64,000 nt of DNA from Choanephora cucurbitarum (Eukaryota; Mucoromycota; Mucoromycetes; Mucorales; Choanephoraceae): the NCBI GenBank assembly GCA_025331435.1, contig JAIWNI010000103.1:1-64000 (forward strand), written 5' to 3'. This document shows, in pieces, positions 57,033 through 64,000 of the stretch. A program made the position numbers and the translations under genes. Below the pieces are notes generated by a model. The model was not told the origin of the DNA, searched no databases, and was given only the letters and a program-made list of their open reading frames with translations. How positions within the stretch are numbered: the first letter of the stretch is position 1; each line of letters starts with the position of its first letter.

Positions 57033-58380
57033 TTAAATATCCTTCTTGAGAGTACCCATGAATTGATGCTTTTCAGCAGCAGTTTGGAAACGACCGTGAC
57101 CAAACTTGGAGGAGGTATCGATGAACTTGAGAGTGACCTTTTCCAAGGCAGAACGCTTGGTGTGGACAGTGAGGGACTTACGAAGAGTGATGACACGCTT
57201 CTTGGAACCAGCACAACAACCCTTGATCATGACAAAGTCGTCATTGACAACACCATAGTGAGGGAAACCACCCATGGGAGTAATGTTCTTTTCAGTTAAA
57301 TCGTATTCAGTAGTACCAGACTTGGCATCAGAGCCCTTAGCAATACGGTAGATCTTCTTGTTGATTTCAGTACGACGGTGGTAACCACGTTGACCAGCAC
57401 GAGCCACAGAGTACATGACTCGGCTAGGGTGCCAGGCACCAATACAGGCAACCTTACGGAGACCACGGTGAGTCTTACGAGGGAGTTTCTTGGTACCCCA
57501 ACGGTGAGTGACACCTTCAAAACCATGACCCTTGGTGGTGGCAATAATATCAATCATTTCATCTTGTTCAAAGATAGAACCCACTGACACTTCCTTTTCA
57601 AAATGATTACGAGCAAAATCAACCTTGTCGGCAATAGAACCACCGTTCAATTGGATTTCCATGATATGAGCCTTACGTTGGTTGATCTTGGCCTTGGAGA
57701 TTTGTGTATGAGCAAGGACACGAACGACAGAACAGTACTTCTTGATACGTTCAGTTTCACGGGTGATGTCTTTGGCACCATCAGCATACTTTTGAGCGTA
57801 CTTGGTGAAGGCCTTCTTCTTGGAACGGTACCAGTTCTTGTAGAAGCGACGCTTGGCTTCTTCAGAGAGGTGTTCAGCCCAGACGGTAGTCAAAGAACGG
57901 AGACCACGAGGGGTTTCGACATAACCGACCATACCAACAATAACCATAGGAGGAGATTCGATCACAGTGACAGCTTCGACGATTTCCTTCTTGTGCATCT
58001 TGGAACCGGGACGTTCGAGGTCACGGACGATGTGGGTCATACCAGCCTTGTAACCCATGAAGGCAGTCAAGTGGACAGGAAGCTTAGCGTTGTCCTTGGG
58101 GAAAGCCTTAACACGACCACGGTGAGATCTAGTTCTCTTACGAGGACCGAAACCTAAGTGACCATGACGAGGAGCTTCAAATTTTCTATAAAAAGAGATG
58201 GCATGTTAGATGTTGTTCATGACATGCATAATCTGTATTTTTTTTTTTGGCTTTACCTGTGAGACTATAAAGTAAAGAGAATAATTCAAGAGGATAGAAA
58301 TGAAATAAGATTACATGAGTCTTCAGATGATATTTGCATAAGTCATAAAGACAGATGGATGGATGACTTCAACTTACCAT
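57033..58380 (-). CDS. RPL3: Cytosolic large-subunit ribosomal protein uL3
   Basis: Core 60S subunit protein near the peptidyl transferase centre. Exons 58380-58378 (the ATG alone), 58264-58257 (an 8-nt micro-exon) and 58185-57033 give 387 residues, the same length as yeast L3. The joined start is [20 protein letters not shown]. Family blocks follow: [49 protein letters not shown] (the tip loop with W), [40 protein letters not shown]. Codon use is strongly biased to C-ending preferred codons, as expected for a highly expressed gene. The bias leaves long open frames on the other strand, which are not genes. Introns of 113 and 71 nt near the start are typical of ribosomal protein genes; no C/D snoRNA boxes were found in them. 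Confidence 0.98.
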
Positions 58381-59443
58381 AGTAGATTATGTTGGATGGA
58401 TTTTACTATAAAGAAAATAAAAATGTAAGCTGAAATGGATGTGGAGTAGACCAACTCAAAAAATCCAAGGGAAATTTGCACTCAGATTCTTTTTTTTTTC
58501 TCTTTTGTCAAATGCTTTGAAGACTACTGCAGAAAGAAAAGTTAGTTTGCACTGGAAGAGAGAAGCTATTTGTAGTATTTGAGTGAAACAATTGTCAAAC
58601 AAGGATCCTAATGAGAAAATAAGATATACTACAGATGATGGGTTTAGAACAAGACGCTGTAGGGCGAATACAAAGCTTGTAAAGATCCCAAGTGAAATTC
58701 TAAAAGTGATTGTATAATTTAGTTCTACAATGAGTAAGCACTTTAGTCGCAAACTTACTTCAAATTCCATAATGACTTCTAATGCAATACCAATTTATGC
58801 ATGAATGTCATATGTAGTAGAAAAAGTATCTCATAATCAATCTACACATCGTCTTCTGAATCCAGATCCATTCTCAGTAACATAGTCACTGTACCTTTGC
58901 AACTAATTTCTAACAAGGCAGAAGCACAGATGCAACTAACGCTTCATTGTGTCTAGCACACGTATCTTGACTTTTTACCGAGTAATGCTTGTGAAATACT
59001 AGGCCTACTTGATTTGATCAAAGCTTGCGTCCCAATAATAAAAGATAATGTTCAGCCGTACAATCTCGTTTTCATTGTTGTCTTTTTATCCGAAAGTTCA
59101 AATGGTGTTGTTAGACTCAATTTGGACATGCTTATGAGCAAAGAATAATGGACACAAGAGAAAGTAAAGGTAGATCGGGCATGCAGGCTTGATTCCACTC
59201 TTTTATCATCAAATCTTGCTTTGTCATAAAGCATTAAGATTGTCATAAGCTTTTCTATCTTGTTTCATTTACTCCTTTAAGCTCGAGTGGTACAAAAAAA
59301 GAGTTTTGATGTCGATCTACCATGAATATCTTACTCAATTGAACAAAAAAATAAAGACATGTCTGATTGTTTATTTTTTTTTAAAAAAAATGGCATCTCT
59401 ACAATCGTTCTAGATAGGTTTTCTTCTTATACATACGATCTTG
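58381..59443. other. Intergenic region upstream of uL3
   Basis: About 1.06 kb containing the uL3 promoter and the 3' flank of paralogue B, which lies on the same strand. Open frames at 58456-58770 and 59052-59246 (minus) have no recognisable features. Confidence 0.5.
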
Positions 59444-61324
59444 TTATGAAACTTCCTCTTCAGAAAGAACAACAATCAATTTTTCATCCAGCTTGAGATA
59501 CGATATCCTTCTGTCAATGTCTGATTCAACTATTTGAAGCGTATTTGTCGGTGTTGAACGTGAATGCATACTTTCAACATTGTAAAGTTCTCTGCTGTCA
59601 GGTACCATGATACGGATAGATTCATAGAGCGAGCGACGATGCACAGGGCTTACCATAGTGAAATAAATTAGATTTGCAATAACAAAGTAACCTATACCTG
59701 CACCAATGACAATGATAGTCTTTAAACTGAGGTGAACCATTATAACAGGCTCCACGCGCTTCACGTTAATCAAGAAACCTCCTGTAGCGATGGTGCTTGC
59801 TATCTGCCATACGCTTTCTGCTATGATTTTGAGATCATTTGGAGTGAGCTGATGTAGATTTTCAGACGCACATTCTTTCATCCAGCTTTGAAGGGTTTGG
59901 GTACGGAAGTTCCAGTCTGTTCTACATTTCCCTCTGCTTCTGATCTCGAAAATAGGAACAACGGGTATATAACTGGCCCTGTTTTGTGCAACGTCGGAAT
60001 CAGCATAGTAAGGAAAGGGTGTACTAGATAGCTCAGAGAATTGCTCGGTATTAGCTACATCGCCTTTGTAATCTCTGTAGAAATTAATGATTTTCTTGTT
60101 ATGGACCACATTCCATATTTGAGAAAATGTATGAGTGCACCAATAATTTACTCCTGAAGTTGTGCGATTTAGTTCTACCGTACACAGCACCGTAGAGAAT
60201 CGGAAGTCTTGATCTACATAGGATTGTATAGCAAACGTGTTGAACCTAGAGGCATTGTTGGGGTAATTTAGCAAACTTTCCTGGATTAGGTTGGCTTGGG
60301 GTGAGGAGCTTTTAATACCAATCATTTGGCAGAAAAAACAATCTCTTATCCAGTCAGCATCTGTTGTTCCTGAGTGTGCGTTGACTGACTGCCATAAGAG
60401 CGAGGATAGTGTAGAGGTTCTGTGAATAGCAGTCCATCTCTCTGCTCTATTGACATCGCCATTCTTAGGAAGAGCCTCTTCTTTTCTTCTGCCTTGTTTC
60501 AACATTTCGGATAGATCAGGCGTGTCCAATGGCGTTAGCTGATCACTGTTCAGGATATCGTATTTACCAAAAGTAGTATTCTCCAAGTTAGGTGCATAGG
60601 CGTTAGAGATAAACCCAGTCAGATTGTTGCTGTTCCAGATTTTGAAGGAAAGTCCTGTGTTATATTGAGTTTCGCTCCCTAGAGTATCTTTGGCTAATTG
60701 CAAGAATTGTGGCTTTACTGTTGCTGCAACAAAAGAGTCACCGAATGACACCAGCAGATCATCTTGAGAAGAGTCACGATAAAACTGGACAGGATGTAAG
60801 GTAGCTTCATCCCATATGATTCCTGCCACCCTGTTGTTTTCAGCATTAAAACATCCACCTATACGGCTGCAGAGAAATCTTTCAGTGGCACTTTTCGACA
60901 TAAGAGGTTTAGAGAAATCTGGAAGACTGATTTCGTTTAAAGTTGGTGTAAAAATGTTCAAGGTAGATGAAAATTCAATTCTTTGAGTAAGAGGATAATA
61001 AAAGGTATCCTTTGGGCTTAATTTTTCGAGAAGCGAAGGCAAATAATTCAAAGCGAATGTTATGACCAGAAAGACGATACCGAGTGTATTTGTAGATCTT
61101 ACACCACGGTCTCCAGTAGGGCCTGATGGATCAAAAAAATAAGACTTGGCCTTGCTTACAAGATTTTGTTGTTCATACCAAAACCTAGTACTTGATCCAC
61201 CTGGCAATTTGCTGAAAATGATGGTTGTTGTTATACCGAATGCAAAAGCATATGCCAGTCGAGCGGTATTAAAGATTGCAGATGCTGCCGGACCAGTCAC
61301 ATATATGGGGTTGATCAGAGACAT
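59444..61324 (-). CDS. Unrecognised membrane protein, paralogue B of a pair
   Basis: 626 residues, no intron. The frame is open to 61381, but the Met at 61324 (MSLINPIYVTGPAAS) aligns with the start of paralogue A and avoids an extra hydrophobic stretch, so I prefer it. Same plan as A: N-terminal hydrophobic segments (ARLAYAFAFGITTTIIF; LGIVFLVITFALNYLP), a large region with N-x-S/T sites and Cys (RDCFFCQMIGI), a third segment (LKTIIVIGAGIGYFVIANLIYF) and a cytosolic-looking tail SPVHRRSLYESIRIMVPDSRE. Conserved core KYDILNSDQLTPLDTPDLSE and NRAERWTAIHRTSTLS. DNA identity to A is near 90% by eye in 60412-60600 but much lower towards the N-terminus. No function known. Confidence 0.85.
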   Translation of the reverse strand: MSLINPIYVTGPAASAIFNTARLAYAFAFGITTTIIFSKLPGGSSTRFWYEQQNLVSKAKSYFFDPSGPTGDRGVRSTNTLGIVFLVITFALNYLPSLLEKLSPKDTFYYPLTQRIEFSSTLNIFTPTLNEISLPDFSKPLMSKSATERFLCSRIGGCFNAENNRVAGIIWDEATLHPVQFYRDSSQDDLLVSFGDSFVAATVKPQFLQLAKDTLGSETQYNTGLSFKIWNSNNLTGFISNAYAPNLENTTFGKYDILNSDQLTPLDTPDLSEMLKQGRRKEEALPKNGDVNRAERWTAIHRTSTLSSLLWQSVNAHSGTTDADWIRDCFFCQMIGIKSSSPQANLIQESLLNYPNNASRFNTFAIQSYVDQDFRFSTVLCTVELNRTTSGVNYWCTHTFSQIWNVVHNKKIINFYRDYKGDVANTEQFSELSSTPFPYYADSDVAQNRASYIPVVPIFEIRSRGKCRTDWNFRTQTLQSWMKECASENLHQLTPNDLKIIAESVWQIASTIATGGFLINVKRVEPVIMVHLSLKTIIVIGAGIGYFVIANLIYFTMVSPVHRRSLYESIRIMVPDSRELYNVESMHSRSTPTNTLQIVESDIDRRISYLKLDEKLIVVLSEEEVS

Positions 61325-62291
61325 AAGAAAGAGAGATAAAGATAGAAAAAGACAGGACAGATCACTGAAACAATTAAGCAAGTTTATTCTATGCTATAAA
61401 GGCAGCCAAGTCATTTTTGGTCATCTCCTGTTTTTCTTTTATAATGAGTGTGACACAAGCTTTCGTATCCACCTATTTGTAGAGAAATCTTGCCTATATA
61501 TATAGTAAAAAGTAGCTAAGTTTATATGCCATTCAATCACTGCAGAATGTATATGTACAAATTCATGAGACGTTATTGATTTCCGGATACTATGCTCCAC
61601 TTCGAGATACATGGGCTTGATTGTGCAAGATCCATCTTAGCCATCAACATAAATAAGGCTGGTTCCGTAAATTCGGAATTTCCTTAACCATCACCAATGA
61701 TTGAGGTCTTTAGAGGTACATTTTTTAATAGATCCGAATTGACGCCACTCTGTCTTGTTCTATTTTGAGCGAAAGATTTTTTTCCTATTATGGGAATGGA
61801 TCTGTTCTTTTTTTATTCTGTCAAAAGAACAAAGAGAAACTGAAAATTGTACTACCTCAGAACCAATCATTCACAATCGCTGTCTGCATCGGCAGTAAAA
61901 CTTTTTTTGATGTAGTAAAACTCTATTTGATCTCTCATAACTTCCAGAGTTCAATAGATGACTGTTATACATGTCAAATATGAAGTATTAAGCATTGTTT
62001 CTTGGGGTGGCTTGACTTGGTAGCTAAGACAATGGCATTTGGACTGGATGCAGTACATTGAAGGATTGCATTATTAAGTCAACCTACCACTCTATATACG
62101 TTTTGTATGAAATCTTTGTTTCTATTGAAACATCAATCCAAAGAAATGAATAAACCAGATTTCAAATTTAACATGGTGACAAGGCCGATTTGATCGGAAT
62201 GAATATCAAAATACTAGCACGATAATAACACTCTTTTTTACTTTCAAAAGTAAACATTGATATCACTTGTTTGTAATTTATTTGTCTATGA
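61325..62291. other. Upstream region of paralogue B and 3' flank of SEC3
   Basis: 61325-61700 shares patches with the upstream region of paralogue A. TATA-like sequence occurs on the minus strand near 61394-61399 and at 61494-61505. The rest is AT-rich with no supported gene; an open frame at 61765-61983 looks random. Confidence 0.5.
61651..61670 (-). promoter_or_regulatory. Upstream element shared by the two membrane-protein paralogues (copy B)
   Basis: Plus-strand text AAATAAGGCTGGTTCCGTAA, about 330 bases upstream of the chosen start. It matches 17 of 20 positions of 37754-37773. It lies at the far end of the upstream similarity between the two genes. Confidence 0.45.
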
Positions 62292-63961
62292 TTATATATT
62301 GACTTTACGGGCCAATTCACTCATCATGGCCAATAAATCTTGAATAGTAAATTCAAGCTGAACACCTGCATCAGGATAACATTGGCGAATCAATGTTTCC
62401 ATCTTTTCATGTTGGCGAATGAATTCTTCTTGAATACCACGCCAAACGACTTGTAAAAGGCCTTCTTCCTCTGTAAAGTGCTTATCTACACGCTTGTAGA
62501 GTTGTTCCAGAGACTTCTTGATTTCTTTGGGTGGATACATCGTGATCACTCGACGCAGCTGTGTCTTGTTATAGTTCATATGGAAAGAGACTTCTTCAGG
62601 TGTGCTTGTATGCATCATCTGCTCGACACCCTCAAAAAACTCTAGTAGTTTACCAAGTGGACGTCGAATGATGACTTTGATATAGGCATTCAGACTGTTG
62701 TCATATTGTGCCTTGGCATGTTTGATCCATTTTTCAAGTACATGGAGCTTGTTAGTACGTAATGTATTATACATATGATGCATGTTTTCTATTTCAAATC
62801 CAAGCTTAGATTTTCTTCCTTTCTATAGACCAATAAAGATGTTTACCTATATACATGATGGTAGCATTTAGCTGTTCTTTGTCGTCACCTGTTTGATCAC
62901 TTTCTCGAGCAATAGTATCTAAACTTGCCATCATGGCCTGAATAACTTTCTCATAAGCCTTGCTGACAGTGTTGCGAGTATCCGATTCAGGCTGCACTGT
63001 GTTGGCAGCAATTTCCATTCGCATAGCGAATACTGGGAAAGTTTTGAAAAAGGAGAGGATACCTTTACGCTTTTTCGAGGTCACCTTAGTCTCTTCAATC
63101 ACACGAACTTGGTCAGCCTAGCAGACGTTTAATTCGAGATCAAGTGCAATGTGGTTTTACTTACAATAAAAGTTTCAAACATCTTGATGAGTCTTTGTAG
63201 AATGGATTTACATAATCGCAAGGCGAACTCTTGATCTGAGCCATCCCATTTCTCTTGCTGAAATTCAACTGCACCCATCATACTGACAGCTTGACTAGAT
63301 CAAAATAAAATTAGAATTTCTTTGGATCTTCTGTTAGAGTACAATGATACTCACGTTGGGTCACTTTTAACACCATATTCCAATAAGCCGACCAAGTTAG
63401 GCTCTAATGTTTCAAAAATAATCTCCATCCAAGTTCTTTAAAGAAAATTGATATTAAACAAGGGCAATTAATGACAAAATTGACTTTTGAAATACTTACA
63501 AGACCTTTTTCGATATTTTTACATCTTTGATTTTGTCTCTTCGACTGTATAGATCTGATTTGTTGGGAACTTGAGAATAAACCATGCCACGCTCCAAGAA
63601 CGATTTAGGACCAGAAAGTGTTTGGCCAAACAAGTCGCTCATATAGTTTTGTTCTCTACAGACAAGCATGATTGTCTGACTGATCATTTGTGCAAAGGCC
63701 TATATACACAGCAAATTAGTTTACTTGATAATGTAGCTAACTCTTCCAGGGTTTAATAGAAATAAAAACTTACATCATCGGCAGCCTTTTCATCTTCATC
63801 TATACTTGATCGTCCACTACCTCCGTTAAATCCTCCACTTATGACGCCTTCTACAGATCCTCGAAGCATATGTCGATAACGATGTGGTCGAGATTCGTCA
63901 CTACGTAAATTAGGCGCATATGCTAATGCCCTGGCTGGTCGAGATTCTTCTGGCTTAAACA
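62292..63961 (-). CDS. SEC3: Exocyst subunit Sec3 (EXOC1), C-terminal part (partial)
   Basis: Landmark subunit of the exocyst, which tethers secretory vesicles to the plasma membrane at growth sites. Exons in view: 63961-63774, 63699-63500, 63435-63355, 63294-63165, 63117-62847 and 62788-62292; the 5' part is beyond the right edge. Signatures of the Sec3 C-terminal helical bundles: NYMSDLFGQTLSGPKSF-type segment, FFKTFPVFAMRMEIAA, AYEKVIQAMMASLDTIA, DDKEQLNATIMYIG, then LGKLLEFFEGVEQMM, MYPPKEIKKSLEQLYKRVDK, EEGLLQVVWRGIQEEFIRQ and the closing LEFTIQDLLAMMSELA. The phases of all joined exons agree. The N-terminal exon in view is S/G-rich linker. The PIP2/Rho-binding N-terminal domain is not in the window. 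Confidence 0.92.
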
Positions 63962-64000
63962 CTTGAAAAAAAGAAGTTTTTTTTTAATCAATTGTTGACA

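Noticed and set aside
57603..58157. Long plus-strand open frame opposite uL3 (184 codons), with others at 57003-57299
   Set aside because: These mirror the strong codon bias of uL3; the translations are S/T/D-rich and featureless, and uL3 itself is certain.
58186..58377. snoRNA in the uL3 introns
   Set aside because: Checked for C (RTGATGA) and D (CTGA) boxes with terminal pairing on the sense strand; no proper pair found.
61325..61381. 19-residue N-terminal extension of membrane paralogue B
   Set aside because: It is absent from paralogue A, and the Met at 61324 aligns with A's start.

Overview
The window looks like nuclear DNA of a filamentous, non-flagellated early-diverging fungus, most likely Mucoromycota (Mucorales type). 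The signs are AT-rich intergenic DNA, many GT-AG introns of about 50-70 nt, a chitin synthase fused to a myosin motor, a neurofibromin-like Ras-GAP, and relics of LINE and TnpB/Fanzor-like elements. All family names come from reading the translations; no search was run.

Layout. 1-2117 (-): 5' part of a neurofibromin-like Ras-GAP, cut by the left edge. 2795-5400 (+): M13 (neprilysin-type) metallopeptidase in six exons. 5401-8861: repeat-rich DNA with a 40-bp perfect palindrome, a 347-bp MITE with 56-bp perfect inverted ends, a 119-bp higher-order repeat, and a small three-exon gene of unknown function between two inverted repeat ends. 8862-14769 (-): myosin-motor chitin synthase, 1823 residues. 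16398-17368 (-): BUD23 18S rRNA methyltransferase. 18303-23973: a full-length LINE flanked by an 18-bp perfect target-site duplication, with ORF1 open and ORF2 broken. About 24440-25330: relic of a TnpB/Fanzor-like nuclease. 25621-26111 (+): mitochondrial ribosomal protein uS13m. 28524-30035 (-): casein kinase 1. 31299-33520 (+): secreted multicopper oxidase. 33678-35127 (-): proteasome ubiquitin receptor Rpn13.

35430-37331 and 59444-61324 (both -) are two intronless paralogues of an unrecognised membrane-protein family that also share upstream DNA. 37332-43567 is a gene-poor stretch with a degraded coiled-coil pseudogene and an A24 tract. 43568-44347 (+): small secreted acidic protein with 54-bp tandem repeats. 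44906-47968 (-): RhoGEF with DH, BAR and SH3 domains. 48074-49652 (-): MFS transporter of the monocarboxylate type. 50690-52045 (-): METTL21-type methyltransferase. 52211-53446 (-): CEP120-like C2 protein. 53499-55226 (-): Cue2-like CUE/Smr nuclease. 55802-56637 (+): two-finger C2H2 regulator. 57033-58380 (-): ribosomal protein uL3. 62292-63961 (-): C-terminal part of exocyst Sec3, cut by the right edge.

The genes are mostly housekeeping and do not form one pathway. Several serve polarised growth (motor chitin synthase, casein kinase 1, RhoGEF, Sec3, Ras-GAP), which suits a hyphal fungus, but their proximity may be chance. The most unusual material is the paralogous membrane-protein pair with its shared upstream element, the small gene inside the repeat-bounded stretch, and the micro-exons in uL3 and Rpn13.
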